Below are positions 10,181 to 22,921 of a stretch of 54,327 nt of DNA, one piece after another. Origin of the DNA: an uncultured Candidatus Altimarinota bacterium (GTDB lineage: Bacteria; Patescibacteriota; Gracilibacteria; BD1-5; UBA6164); NCBI GenBank assembly GCA_938015455.1, contig CALLPL010000012.1:1-54327 (forward strand), written 5' to 3'. Positions within the stretch are counted from its first letter, which is position 1, and every line of letters starts with the position of its first letter. A program made the translations under genes and the position numbers. The notes beneath the pieces were generated by a model. That model saw only the letters and a program-made list of their open reading frames with translations, was not told where the DNA came from and made no database searches.

Positions 10181-13100
10181 TAAATTTGTACTACTCTCAT
10201 CCTTAATCTTCACCTCATACGTTCTCCCACTCCCATCCTTCGGCTCAGCATACGTCCCTGAAATAGCAGAGTCATAGAGAATTATCCAGTTGACTCCGTC
10301 TGCTGAGACTTCGGTTTTGGTCTCTTTGTATATTCTTCCTGATCCTCCATCGTAGTGATAGTGATGGATCTTTACTTTCTCGATATCGTGCACAGCTCAC
10401 AGATCTACTGTTACATATGTGTTTGTATAGGCTTTTCCTTCTGCATAATATTTGTAAGAAGTACTTCCATCCGTTATTCGCGTAAATGGTTTAGTGTCAT
10501 ACCGTTGTGGGTATTCTCCTGTCACACTCTTTCCCTTTGCGATATTTGTCCCATTTTTGTCCAATGCTTCTATTTCTAGCCAATGGTTTCATGCATTTCT
10601 GTTTGATCCATTAAGATAATCTCGGATATAGCGAATTCCATCTCCACTAACGGGTGTTTCCTTGATGGTGTAGACTCTCCCACTCCCATCCTTCGGCTCC
10701 GCATACGTCCCTGATACGGCTGAGTCATGGAGGACTGTCCAGTTTATTCCGTCTGCTGAGACTTCGGTTTTGGTTTCTTTGAAGGTTCGGCCATCCTTGT
10801 AGTAACGGAGTATCTTTACACTATCAATATCAGATAATTGTCAAAGATCTACTTGTACATAACTCCTTCAATATACATTAGGTCGTGAATAGGCTGAATA
10901 TCCGTTATTACCATCGGTTATTCGAGAGTATGGAGCAGTACTATTCTGTGGTGCTGATCCAGTAGTTTTCTTTCCTCTTGCTAGATTTATACCTGTTCAT
11001 TTTTCAAATGCTTGTATTTCTAACCATAAACTCCATCCATTTTTATCACTTCCATTTGCCCAGTCTCGGATATAGCGAATTCCATCTCCACTAACGGGTG
11101 TTTCCTTGATTGGATTTTCCCCTCCCTTGAGTACTCACTTTACATAAACTGTGACACCATCATATTTTCACTCAGAATCTACAGCACCACCTATAGAGAT
11201 TCACTCTGATACTCAGGTTATTTCGAAAGTTGTATCTGAAAGCTTTGTGACAGATATATGATTATTTACTTTCTTAACATCCTCTATTTTTCCGTTAAGC
11301 TCTACTGCTGTAATAATCCGAGATTGTCAGACTTTGAGATCAATCTCGTCAGTATCAAGTACTAGCTCTGGTGCTTCAACCATTATTCTGAGTTGCAGGA
11401 TTTCTCCCCACTTATCTACTACTTCTGCATAATGTTTTCAAAGTTTAAGTCATTGGACTCTTACTATTCCTGTATTATCATCTTTATTACTCACTGAAAC
11501 TTTGAGCTCATCCTGTTTGTAGTTTTGTATCTTATACCCTCATCCTCCTGCGAGTATTTTTATTTCCTTTGAGTTTCAGTTTATACCAACATCTATACTC
11601 CTGTCATCAACTCTGATCTCATCAGCTTCATTCCCCAGTGTTACTTTAACTGTAGCGATATGATCTGATAATCTATAAATATAGACCTCACTATATCATT
11701 TTGATACTCCTTCTATTTTTAGTTTCTTTTTACCAGTTTTCTCATTTTTTGAATCATATTGAGTCTCCCAGTAAGCTCTAACCTTATCATTAGAAGCTTT
11801 TATAACATACTCACTACTTTTATTTATTGGATAGGTGGTACATGATCTATTAAGAGGGATATCGCAATCCTCTACCTTTGCCTTACGAGCTTTAACTGTT
11901 ACTTCAAACACATGAGTGATATAGCTCCCATTTTTCGCACGAACATAGACCGTAACTACTCCACTTGTTTCTGCTGAAACTTCTATTTTTTTTGTAGTTG
12001 ATTCAATATCAACATTACTCGCTATGATATTTGAGGATTTATAATAACCACTGTTTGGAACATGTAGTTCACAATCCTTTCGTACTTCTGTAGTACATCT
12101 TACTGTGATTCGCTTTGGTTGTGGAATAACTTTCACTCTCCATATCTTTCTGAGTTTATTTTCTTTGGAAATATGAATTTCCGTTGTTCCAACTTTCTTT
12201 CAATCTAAATAACTATTATTTATACCTGTTCGATAATATACGATAGTATTATCTTGTTCTTTGAAATTATAACTATTATGCCTCCATACAGGGATACGAT
12301 CTCATACATAGATTTGGTAATCTTCATAACTAGGCTCAGAAACTATATTGATGACATATTTCGTAAATCCTTGCTTTTTATCTTTAAAAATTATTTGTGA
12401 TGTTCATACTCTATCAATATCTACTAAGATACTTTTTTCATATAGCCTATTTTTATCATATATCCAATCTCCTTCATGATATATCTTATAATTATAGATA
12501 AAGTCGGGAAGCTGTACTTCTGAAAAACCTCTTCCACCTGTAAACTTTAGATTATAGTTTATTACTTTAGGTCTCGGAAGTATTTTTATACTATATGTTT
12601 TCCTATGTATTCCATTTGAGTCTTTCATATAAATCTTAACTTCTCCAGCTTTATTTCCAGTTACTCGAAGGTATGTGCTACTTCTTGAAAAACTTACATA
12701 TCATGATTTTGAGACACTTGAACTCAGCCCCTCGTGCTTCAAGTTAAGAACTTTAGTCTCGTATATACTATCAAGCTTTAGCGTAGTTGGTGGTGTTGGA
12801 ACAACTTTTATGTTTAAAATATGACGTGTAAAGCCATCATAATCTCTGAGACGTATTACAAGATTTCCTGGATATGTTCACCTTAATTTCGCTCATCCTT
12901 TTACCTGGGAAGAATATGAATATATACTCACTCTCCCCTTATCTTTATAAGTAAAGTAAGCTCTATAAGCGGTTTTTTCTCATAAATGTATTTGCGTTTC
13001 TTTTCCTTCATGTAGGGTAATAGAGTGTTCCTTCATCTTTGGAACTTCTTTTATTTTTACACTAATAGTATAGCGATGAATCCCATCTCGTTTAGCATAT

Positions 13101-16100
13101 ATCTTGATAGTTCATGCTTTCGTTCATGTAATAGCAAGAGTTCATGAATTTGCTCATAAAGTCACATATCCTGCTTTAGAAAAAGTGAAGTTATGATTTT
13201 TAGCTCCTGACATAGGACTTACTAGTTTTTGTCCTTGAAATAGTTCAAAATTAAGATTCACAGGAGGCTTTGGAGTAACTTTTATATGCACAATATACTT
13301 TACAAAACCATTTTTGTTTTTGAGATAATAATCAATATTTCCAGCGTTAACTCATTTGATGTTTAAATAGCCATGATATTTTCTGGCATCTCAAACACTT
13401 GCACTTCCTCTGTCTAAGTTTTTAGCGTATAGCGTGAAATCATCATCTCGAGGTAGGATAAGTTTTTTTGATTCTCACTCACGTAAAAATACTGTATATT
13501 CTTTGGGTTTTGGCTTTGGTTTTACTTCTATTGCTATTGCATATACCTGAGCACCGTTATCTGGTCTCTTAAAGTAAAGGGTAGTTTTTCATGCTTTTTT
13601 TCATGTAATACTTGCAAGAGAACCAATGCGAGATACATCAATAATTCCTCCTTGCGAATAACTAGGCTTATACCAATATACATTTTTTATATTTTGATGT
13701 AAGGTCTCTCATTCTGTAAGACTTAAGGAATATTTATCTGGGATATTCTTTACATGTATCTTATGAGTCGTTCGTTTTAAAGGACTTCATTGCTTTACAT
13801 TGATAGTGTAATCTCTTCATTGCTGCGGCATAGCTTGAACTAAACCCCATTGTGAATGAAGCCATGAACCAGGTCTTGTACTATATTCATAATAAATATC
13901 TTTGACATCAAAACCAACTGGTTTTCATGTCCCATATTCAAGATTTACATATATATCTTCTGGTGCTTTTTCTTTTACAGTTACATATATCATATGATAT
14001 CCTACTCCTGGTATATACATATAGTATCGAGACTTCCCTGGATTTGTCCCATGAATGGACAGAGAATGCCAATTGTAATAGTACTTTGTATTTTCAGGGT
14101 TTGATATATTGAATGTATGTCTATAGGCATTATAAATCTTATAATTACACCTTCCCCCAACTTCCACACTACAGTAATAGGTGTTTTGTATTCATAGATT
14201 CTCTCATTCTCCTTCGGGAAGCAATATTTCTTCATCTTCTCCTATTTCTTCATATTCCGTCCCTTCAATAGCATCTTCACTACCTTTACCATCCTCAATA
14301 TATTTCTTTTCTTCTTCTCGTAGTCCTTCTGGAGTCACGATTTCTTCATACTCCTCTTCTCAAATTGCTGGAATAGCTGTCTGTTTTATAATTTCAAGAT
14401 ACTCTTCTTCACTCAGCTCTCTCACTCCAGTATCCTCACCTTCTCAGAAGCTATTTATCTCTACTCCATGAGTATAAACAACTTCATCTGAATACTCAAC
14501 ATCTTCTATTTCTTCTACTATTATTTCTCACTCATATGGCTTTATTTCGTCCTCTGATGGAAACTCAGTATCTTCTGGTCCCTCTATCGTAAGCTCTGAT
14601 TCTATTTCAATTACTTCTTCACTACTCTCTATATACTCTTCTGGAATTATATCTACAGCATCTGGGCTATCAGTACTATTTATTTCTACTCATCATTCCT
14701 CTGCTCCATCTATAAATATATCTTCATCCGTGTACTCTATCTCTTCTATCTGCTCAACTACTTGTTCAATTTCTATAAAATCATTGTTTTCTAATTCAAC
14801 TCATTCAGTTGAGTTTATTTCTATAACCCCAGCATCATATCATGTAATAGGCTCTCATGTAATAGATTCTGCTTGATCTGGATTATACTCTCACATTTCA
14901 ACTTCTTTAAAGTCTTCATCTGATGAACTTGAATTTATTTCTACTCATTTCACAGCACCATCTAAAAATATTTCTTCATCGTGTTCAAGAGCATCCATCT
15001 CTTCTTCAAGTACTTCTATTAGCTCACCATCAAAATCTTCATCATCTCAAGGAGTATCAATAGATCACGTAGCAAATATAAGCTCTTCACCAAGATCCTG
15101 TGATGAACTTATTTCTATTCATTTTTTCGCTCCATCTATAATAAGCTCTTGTATTTTCGGTTCATCCTCTAAATCAGAGTTGATTACTATTCATGATTCA
15201 TCTGGAAAATTTAATTCAGGGAGATTATCAAAACCAAAGTCTTCTCATACATCAAATCAGAGTGTTTGTATTTCCTCAGAGCTACTATTAATTTCAATTT
15301 TAGAATCATCTATAATCTTTCCATACTCATCATAAATTACTTTATCTTTATATGATGTGAGAGTTTCTTTTTGATCTACAATTTCAAGTTCTATATCCTC
15401 TCTTTCAATTTTTCTTTCTCCTACAGAATTTATTTGTATCTCTTCTTTATTCCCTATATCTAGCTGCACCGAGTTGATCTTTACCTTAGAAGGATCTGGA
15501 TCAGTTCCTTCTTCTCTTGCTAGTTTCTTTGCTGCTTCCTTATCAGCATCTGAAGTCCAAGTAAGGTTAGGATCAAGGATAGAATCATCTCTATCATCAA
15601 GTTCACTTTTCTCATCCTCTTTTACAGTTTGTTCTGTTTTCTTTTCTTTTACTATAGGTTTATCTACTACAGGACTTTCTGTAGTAGGGGTTTTTATAGT
15701 TTTTATCTTATGGCTTCTTCCATCTCTTGGTTCAACATATGTTCCATCAGTGTCTGAGTCATATAGTTTAGTCCACGTAATACCATCTGCTGAAACCTCT
15801 GTCTTCGTATTATTATAAACTCTATTATCATTATAGTAATGCCATATCTTAACTTCAAAAATATCATAAATAGATCCTAAATCAATAGTTACTGATTGGT
15901 TTTCTCCTGATAAGCCTGTATAAGATCAAGATTTTGTATCTCCGTCTGTGATACGTGATAAGGGTCTTTTACTTGAAGGGTTTGAGCTTCAAGACACCTC
16001 TAGTCACTCTGCAATATTTTTTCCATCTTGATCAAGCGCTTGAATCTCAACCCAATGGTTTCAAGTATTCTTATTTGATCCACTGAGATAATCCCGGATA

Positions 16101-19100
16101 TACCGTACTCACTCGGGAACTTCTATCAAAGATCTTTTTGGAACCTCAATAAGTGAAATATTATCTACCCATGCTTTTAAATGCATATCTCCATCTCACC
16201 AATGACCATATATTATTGGAGCTATGTTTACGTAATTTGTTGTAGATGACGTAGTAAATTTTCGTTTTTCATGTGTCCAATCTTGTGTTGTTCCTACAAA
16301 ATTTTGTGGAGTATATCATGCATTATGACCGTTCTCTCATTGAAATAAAACATAGAGATTAAATCCATGTTTAGTATCTCCTGATATATGCTCAGTCCTA
16401 TAATCATATTCAATCACATAGTCAGTATTTGGTTTTACTGCAATCGATTCATCTGTAACACTATAGTGACCACCTACAATACTTCGTGCTTGTACATAGG
16501 ACTTATTTTTTACTTCTAACTCCAGTTTTCCATCTTTGATTTCAGCTCTTGCATCGTTTGTACTGAGATTTGCTGACCAAGCATTACTCTTAGCTCAAAT
16601 CCATCATATGGATTTCTTATTTCGGAGTCATGTTCATTCAAATGTTCCATTCTTTACAAGATTTCAAGGTATTTCATCAACTACCCTATTGTTAGTAATA
16701 GTATTTACTATATAAGTTCGACCACTCCCATCTCTTGGTTCATTATATGTACCATCCACAGATGAATCATGCAGAGTAGTCCAGTTGACTCCATCAGTTG
16801 AAACCTCTGTTTTAGCTTCAGTATATATTCGACCATCATTATAATGCCATACTTTTACTTGCTCTACATCATATATAGCTCATAGATCTAATTGCATATA
16901 ACTCATACCACTTCATCCGTATCTTCATGTCCAGTTATTTCCTGTATTTCCATCAGTAAGTCGAGAAATAGCACCAGATATGTTTGAAATATTTGTACTT
17001 GGGATAATTCCCTTTGCAAGATTTATTCATGTCTCTTTCTCAACTACCTGTATCTCATTCCAAACATTTGAAACAGTATTATTTGCTCAATTAATATAAT
17101 CTCGGATATACCTTACTCATCCTTCTACTTCCGTAGGAGTTTTTTTAGTAAGCTCCACAAGTGATATATTATCTACCCATGCTTTCATATTCAGATTCTT
17201 ATCTCACCAATGACCATAAATCACTGGGGAAATATTTAGATACTCTGAATTCGCAGTTGTAGTAAATTCATGCTTCACATGAGTTCTGCCTTTCGTGGTA
17301 TTTACATATGGAATAGTTTCAAAGGATTCTGATTTTGTTCCATCAGGTTTTGACAGAAGTACTGCAAGCTTAAATCCATATTCTTTTTTTCATGAAACAT
17401 ACTCTGTCTCATAGTCATACTCTATCCTATAAGTTGTATTTGGTTTAATATCTATTGAGTTATCAGCAATACCATAATATCACCTATTTGTATTTCTCAC
17501 CTCTATATAACTTCATCCTCCAGGATTATCGATATATAGTCTCCCTTCTTTTAACTCTGCCGTTGCTTTACCCTTACTCCATTGAGTCCATCATCTCTCC
17601 TCACCTGCTATCCATCATCATCTCCCTGGAAGTCATTTTCAACTTCATTCAAATGTTCCATTCTTTACAAGATTTCAAGCAATAGCTTTATTTTTTTCTT
17701 TTACTCTAGGTACTGTATAGATTCTCCCACTTCCATCTTTAGGTTCTGCATATGTCCCAGATACTGCTGAGTCATAGAGTGTAGTCCAGTTGACTCCATC
17801 AGATGAAACCTCTGTTTTGGTATCATTATAAATTCGTCCATCTTTGTGATAATGCCAGATCTTTACTTCCTTAATATCAATAATTCATCATAGATCAACT
17901 TGAGCATATTTGAGTCATGATCATGCTGATGCGTAATTTCGAAATGATGTATTCCCATCCACAATTCTCTCTATTGGTTTTGAAACAGATTTTACTCCAC
18001 TAGAATATACTTCCTTTCATAAGGCTCTATTGTTACCAGATCCGTCGAGAGCTTGCACTTCTACCCAATGTCCTGCCTTATTTTTATTTGAACCATTTAC
18101 CCAGTCCCGAATATATCGAATACCTACATCATCATATGTTTCTTTAGGAATCTCTAAAGCTTGTACTTTATGAGTCTTTCAGCTTCCATCTTTTGGTTCT
18201 GAATAAACTCACTGATACTTAGAATCAAATATAGAAGTCCAAATAATACCATCAGCTGAAACTTCTGTTTTCGTATTGTAAAAGGTTCTCCCATCTTTAA
18301 AGTAGTGAGTGATATTCACATCCTCAATATCATATAATTCTTCTAGATCTACTACTACATTTCTTACTCATCCGTTAGGGCTTGGATAAGCAAAATATAC
18401 TAACTTTTCATCTGTAACTCGGGAGTAGGGATGAGTTGTCTTTTCAGGAACACTACCTATTACTGTCTTTCCTGCAGCAATATTTTTTCATGATCATTTT
18501 TCAAGAGCTTCTATCTCTACCCAATAGTTTCCAGCATTTGCACTTGATCCATTCAACCAATCTCGGATATAACGAATACTCTCAATACTACTTGATTCTT
18601 CCTTTATTTCTTTCACTTCATAAGTTCTTCCACTTCCATCTTTTGGTTCGGGGTAAACTCACTGCTTTCAAGAATCGAATATAGGAATCCAGTTGGTTCC
18701 ATCTACTGAAACCTCGGTTTTCGTCTCATTATAGATTCTTCCATCAGCATAATAATGTTTTATATTAACATTTTTTACATCATACATATTTCATAGATCT
18801 ACTTGAGCATAGTTTATGCCTGCTCATCATTCAGTGTAACTTCCTGAAGTGAGGATACCATCTGTAATTCTCGACATTGGTCTATGAGAGTAATCTGTAT
18901 TTTTAGTTGTTACAACTTTTCATCTTGCTAGGTTTTCTCACTTGTCGTCAAAGGCTTGTATCTCAACCCAATGTGAATTTTTGTTCTTATTAGAACCATT
19001 TGCCCAATCTCGGATGTATCTGATCTTTCATATTCCTTTTGTATCTACAAGCCTAGTTTGCGTAGGAGTATAACTCTCCATCAACTTTGCTACATCCACT

Positions 19101-20671
19101 CCTGCTGCAATCGTCTTGTAATCACTATCTGTTTTTACTGAACTCGTATATTTTTTTAAAGCTGTCTTTACTTCTCAAGCCGTGATATTTGAATCATGAG
19201 ATTGCATAAGGGAGACAATCCCAGCTACATGAGGGGCTGCCATACTCGTTCCTGAGAGTTTTCTATAGCTCCCTTTATTCACCGGATAGGTTGAATATAT
19301 CTGTACTCCAGGAGCCGCAACATCAACTTTAGATCCATAGTTAGAAAATGGAGCTCTGAGCCCAGACTTATCAACCGCAGCTACCGTGATAGCTTTTGTA
19401 CATCAACCTGGTACAAATCTATTCGTATCAATATTTGAATTTCCACTTGCAGCAACCACTATTCCTCCAGCATCTACTACTGAAGCAATACCATCACAAA
19501 TAGCATGTCCATCAGGAGTTCCACGTCCTCCAAGACTCATATTCAAAATATCTATTTTCTCACTCTTAGCATATTCAAGAGCTCTGAGGACTGCATAACT
19601 AGGACAAAATCCTCGCTCAGTACAAATCTTAAGAGGTATAAGCTCTACATATGGATTTACTCCAATGATTCCAGATCCATTGATATTTGCAGCAATCGTT
19701 CCAGCAACATGGGTCCCATGTCCCTGGTCATCCCAGGCATCATCGTCATCATTTACAAAGTCTTTTCCAAGATTCTGGTTTACATTATCTTTGAGATCTG
19801 GATGCTTATAGTCTATTCCTGTATCTACGACTCAAACGGTGATTTTTTTTGAAATATCTCGCTTATTATAAGCATACTCATGACTATTATACTGCTCTAT
19901 TCACCAGGTTTCAGAGAGGTCTTCTCACTGAAGTGTCAGTTCATTTATTCCAAATACTTCAGGAAGCACTATCTCGACTCCAAAAAATCCTTCTGGGAGT
20001 ATTCCTGACTCTATATCCTCTAACATCTCTTCACGAAATATCGAGTCTTCATCTAAAAATACTTCAAAATAGTTCTCTCCATCTGCGTCATACATGAACT
20101 CAATCCGAGTCTCAGTATCAAAGGTCTGAAAGAGCTTTGATACCTCTCACTCTGATTTATTTGACCTCACAATAATACTATAGTCTCATGACTCTGTCTC
20201 CATAGATTCTTGAATCGTTTCTAAGGCTTCTTCGATCTCTACAGGAGTATCAGCAACCTCACTATCTATACTATCTTCTACATCCTCATACTCAGTTACT
20301 CATGACACAACTTTGAGTACTACTACCTTTTTTGCTTCTTCGACTTTTTCTTTGATATTCTCACTACTATTTTCTTCGCTAATTTCTTCTGCAACCACCT
20401 CTAGATACTCATGTATTTCTGTTTGCTTTTCTTCAAGTTTTTCTTTCTTCTGAGTGTTGTTTCCAAGTTTATCATCAATCTTTTCAACTGCGCTATCTAT
20501 AACTTGTTCCACGGCCTCAAGCGTCTGCTCTCACTTTTGTTTTTCTGACGCGAGTTCTGCCTCTGACTGAGCATATACTTGCAGTATCTGAAACTGTGAC
20601 AGGATAATGAACACGAGACAGACAAGAGAGAATACTTTTTTAAGACCGAGGATATTTGTGAGATTATGCAT
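9122..20671 (-). CDS. Giant secreted subtilisin-discoidin-Ig protein with toxin-like C-terminus
   Basis: 3849 residues in one frame once TGA is glycine; open fragments at 20.5, 15.4, 14.1, 12.6, 12.1 and 10.4 kb share its phase. Order: Sec signal peptide (residues 1-36, ...LQVYA), acidic/coiled propeptide to ~265, S8 protease ~275-510 with complete triad (D283 in VVDTGID, H318 in GHGTHVAG, S476 in [11 protein letters not shown]), three discoidin/F5-8C-like repeats ~550-990, carbohydrate-binding-like inserts ~994-1179 and ~1327-1514 alternating with discoidin-like 4 and 5, acidic region ~1660-2160, roughly ten Ig-like units ~2160-3187, discoidin-like 6 and 7 ~3197-3495, then a ~350-residue tail. 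The tail has a Gly-rich hydrophobic stretch ([20 protein letters not shown]) typical of pre-toxin regions and an unrecognised end domain. With the overlapping DUF4279 gene it looks like a polymorphic toxin. Toxic activity is inference. Confidence 0.85.
10185..11085 (-). repeat. Discoidin-like repeats 6 and 7 of the giant protein
   Basis: Two ~445-base units, each starting with a RYIRD-type motif (near 11070 and 10630) and ending with [10 protein letters not shown]-type sequence (near 10680 and 10215). Their 3' parts (10206-10350 and 10672-10800) are almost the same at the DNA level, so the duplication is recent or kept alike by gene conversion. The proteins resemble F5/8 type C domains, which bind surface sugars or lipids. 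Confidence 0.75.
14190..15690 (-). other. Acidic Asp/Glu-rich region of the giant protein
   Basis: About 500 residues dominated by Glu, Asp, Ser and Ile, with recurring VEINSS- and DEIFLDG-like segments (for example near 14690, 14930, 15110 and 15280). It separates the discoidin-like half from the Ig-like half. Such low-pI linkers are often extended or calcium-binding; I see no clean EF-hand or RTX nonapeptide array. Confidence 0.7.
15700..19020 (-). repeat. Discoidin-like repeats 1-5 with two carbohydrate-binding-like inserts
   Basis: Five units of ~420 bases begin with RYIRD-type motifs near 19010, 18570, 18110, 17105 and 16090 and end with SGRTYE-type motifs near 18620, 18175, 17705, 16710 and 15710. 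Between repeats 3-4 and 4-5 sit two ~185-residue inserts sharing [18 protein letters not shown] and [11 protein letters not shown]-type segments, like CBM4/9-type beta-sandwiches. Together they look like a modular adhesive region behind the protease. Confidence 0.75.
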
Positions 20672-20699
20672 AGTTTTAAAGGGTTTAGAAAAACAAAAA

Positions 20700-20724
20700 A
20701 GGACCTCAAATAATATGGGGTCCT
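20700..20724 (-). terminator. Intrinsic terminator-like hairpin just upstream of the giant gene
   Basis: AGGACC...GGTCCT stem with a T-rich run (TTTTTTGTTTTT) on the minus strand, ending about 17 bases before the ATG at 20671. It would end the small transcript described next, or act as an attenuator in the giant gene's leader. Confidence 0.7.
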
Positions 20725-20831
20725 AAAAACTTATGTGCGCAAGGTGGAGCAGGCTATGTGAAAGTTTTCAAATCATGTCTTAATAGAAAAAATCACATAC
20801 GTAACCACGTCCCAGATTAAGAGTTTTTCAA
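20725..20831 (-). ncRNA. Candidate structured small RNA or 5' leader
   Basis: On the minus strand this stretch folds by eye into nested stems: AAAAACT (20822-20828) with AGTTTTT (20725-20731), GTGG (20805-20808) with CCAC (20744-20747), and TATGTGA (20793-20799) with TCACATA (20755-20761). It is followed at once by a terminator-like hairpin. There is no open reading frame of note. The layout, a long irregular rod plus terminator, could be a 6S-like RNA, another small RNA, or a regulatory leader of the giant gene. I cannot assign a family. Confidence 0.4.
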
Positions 20832-20842
20832 GTACTTGTCAA
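20814..20842 (-). promoter_or_regulatory. Possible sigma70-type promoter upstream of the giant gene
   Basis: TTGACA (20837-20842) and a weak -10 TAATCT (20814-20819), 17 bases apart on the minus strand. If used, transcription starts near 20807, inside the outermost stem of the RNA candidate; that stem would then need a promoter further upstream (weak TATAAG at 20845-20850). The two readings conflict and I cannot choose. Confidence 0.35.
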
Positions 20843-20891
20843 ATCTTATATTACATTCATTGTTAAAAGATTGTGCAATAATTGTAAAAAC

Positions 20892-20917
20892 AAAGATCCC
20901 TCAAGTGAGGGATCTTT
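20892..20917 (-). terminator. Intrinsic terminator after the 617-residue gene
   Basis: Perfect stem AAAGATCCCTCA/TGAGGGATCTTT with a T-rich stretch (TTTGTTTTT) on the minus strand, 90 bases after the stop codon at 21007. Confidence 0.85.
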
Positions 20918-21006
20918 TGTGGAAAAAATATTATTTTTTCCTTCTATAAAAGGGAAAACCCTAGGTATAGTGATAATGAATATTTGTGAACACGGAAACT
21001 AATCTC

Positions 21007-22860
21007 TTAACCTCGAGCTGCCGATTTTATTCTTTCTCTGATTAAAATAATATTCGTTGCTCAGGCTTTTATAATTCAGCTGTCATCTCTCAAGGCTCAT
21101 ATTTGAGACTTTGTGTTCTGTACATCTCATAATTCCATAGCCATGTATGTATCTACGCTAAATGCTAGCCCTGTGTCAGGCATTGTTTTTCAAGAATAGA
21201 CAATATTAGCAAACTCTACCATATTTTTACGAAATGATCGTATATTATCTTCCTTTAATCCTGATTGTCCAAAATCTCCATTAGCAGGATCAACATTATT
21301 TGGATCAAATCATGGCATAGCATCCATCAATGCTTGTTTTATCGCTGTATCTGAAAACAGTATTTGTAAATCCTCCCAAACAACATCAAGCCCGAGAGAC
21401 GTGATTAACTGTATTGCGTCAGTACTCACTAAGTCCATTTCTGCTTGTAATTCTTTTTGAAACGTTACCTGAGCCTCAAGAGCCTCCTCATATTTTGTCT
21501 CCTTCTTTTGAATTTCCTCTTCAAGTTCTTTCTTTCGAGTAACTGCTCATGTAAGAGAGAAAGCTTTCAAGTCTTCCTTTGAACTAAAAGATCTCCCACA
21601 TACATCTTCGAGATCCATATCATCCGATAAGCCAATCAATAAAGAAATTATTCGCTTTGCATTTGTTATACTTTCTTTACCAAATTCATCACTATTAATA
21701 AACTCTTGAACCTCTTGTCCTTGCATTCTATTAAGGTACTCTATTTTAGGTTGATTTTCTTTTGCTGTTTTTTCATATGCTAGCCCTTCTTTTTCAATTA
21801 CTTTATAGAACTCACCTATTGGAACATCTGTCTTTAGGTCTAGTGAACTTCCTGCAACACCTATACGTCTTGTAGGTGGTTTATCACTGATATCCATAGT
21901 TACCGTACTGTCTCCACTACGAGATTCAAGGTACTGACCATACTTACTCACTGCCCCATCTCCAAGCCCTGCCTTCACCTGTACTCTATGTAGGTCATTC
22001 GATACATCAGGTTGATTCTTGTCTATGTTCTTCTCAAATTTAACGAATCGAGCTTCAAAACTAGGGGCAAGATCTTTAGCATATTCTTTAAACGCATCAT
22101 ACTCTGCCTTAGAACTATTGTACATAATCTGAGCTACACTCTCAAGTTTTTTATTTCAAGAGAAAAATGCAATAAATTTTTCAGTCATCCGGGCCATATC
22201 TGAAGCAGACCTTACATCTACCGTTTTTGCCTCTTTTAATAATTTTTGAAACTCAGGAATATTTGCAAATTGATCTTCTTTTCATGCAAATAGTTTTTCT
22301 GCAGTTTTAAATTTTGATACTTTATCATCAGTCTCTGCTTTCTCTGAAGCAGTCTCTGCTTTCTCTGAAGCAGTCTCTGCTTTCTCTGAAGCAGTCTCTG
22401 CTTTCTCTGAAGCAAGCTCTGCTTTCTCTGAAGCAGTCTCTGCTTTCTCTGAAGCAGTCTCTGCTTTCTCTGAAGCAAGCTCTTGTGTTTTTATTTCTAA
22501 AGTCTCTGTTTTTAATTGAATCTCTTGAGATCTTTGAACAGACCTATCAACTCAAAACTTTACCTCAAAGGCGACTTGTGTATCTCCGTTAATAATAAAA
22601 CCATTTTTCTTGATGTATTTATTGAGCTTAAGCTTATTTGTTTTTTCAATAATTTCATAGAGCTCCTGTTGCTCTGCTTCAGGGAGTGTTTGTAAATGAT
22701 CTTCAAAAAGTGCTGTATCTACCTTTTTCAGACGTTCTTTAATACTATCAGGTAGTTGAAAACCCTCATCTACTACTTCGGCACTCTCTTGTCACTTAGG
22801 TGCGAGTGCCTCTGCATGGTCAACTTCTTCGGGGATATGGAAACTCTCTGGTCAAGCCAT
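21007..22860 (-). CDS. Unknown coiled-coil protein with heptad repeats
   Basis: 617 residues, no signal peptide or membrane segment, so cytoplasmic unless exported in an unusual way. Residues ~125-175 are seven near-identical heptads (ETASEKA, with ELASEKA at units 1 and 4), an ideal helical coiled coil. The middle (KKLESVAQIMYNSSKAEYDAF) is helical; another coiled stretch (GAVTRKKELEEEIQKKE) lies near residue 440. The ending is basic (IIKAGATNIILIRERIKSAARG). I do not recognise the family. It follows a 260-residue unknown gene on the same strand and precedes the giant toxin-like gene, separated from each by hairpins. The ATG sits directly after a hairpin plus seven T's, with no Shine-Dalgarno sequence. 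It may be structural or a helper for the giant protein; that is a guess. Confidence 0.75.
22331..22483 (-). repeat. Seven 21-base in-frame tandem repeats (heptad coiled coil)
   Basis: Units of gcagtctctgctttctctgaa (21 bases, seven codons) repeated seven times with one variant spacing base pair (caag for cagt). Each encodes a TASEKAE-type heptad of the 617-residue protein. The period equals one coiled-coil heptad, and near identity at the DNA level suggests recent slippage expansion. It is not a CRISPR array: there are no spacers. Confidence 0.9.
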
Positions 22861-22866
22861 AAAAAA

Positions 22867-22889
22867 ATATAGGAAAGTACTTCCTATAT
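22867..22889 (-). terminator. Terminator-like hairpin touching the start codon of the next gene
   Basis: ATATAGGA...TCCTATAT stem followed on the minus strand by seven T's and then immediately the ATG at 22860. It can end transcription of the upstream 260-residue gene (stop at 22922) and also hides the downstream gene's initiation region. Confidence 0.7.
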
Positions 22890-22921
22890 TCTAACATATC
22901 TTTGCCTTGTAAGTCAAGAAA

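Noticed and set aside
14181-14471. Ser-rich plus-strand ORF, and others at 15474, 18436, 19505 and 19849
   Set aside because: All lie opposite the giant gene and mirror its acidic or repeat codons; no independent evidence.
22331-22483. Short tandem repeats resembling a CRISPR array
   Set aside because: Units are contiguous, 21 bases, in frame and without spacers; they encode coiled-coil heptads. No cas genes in the window.
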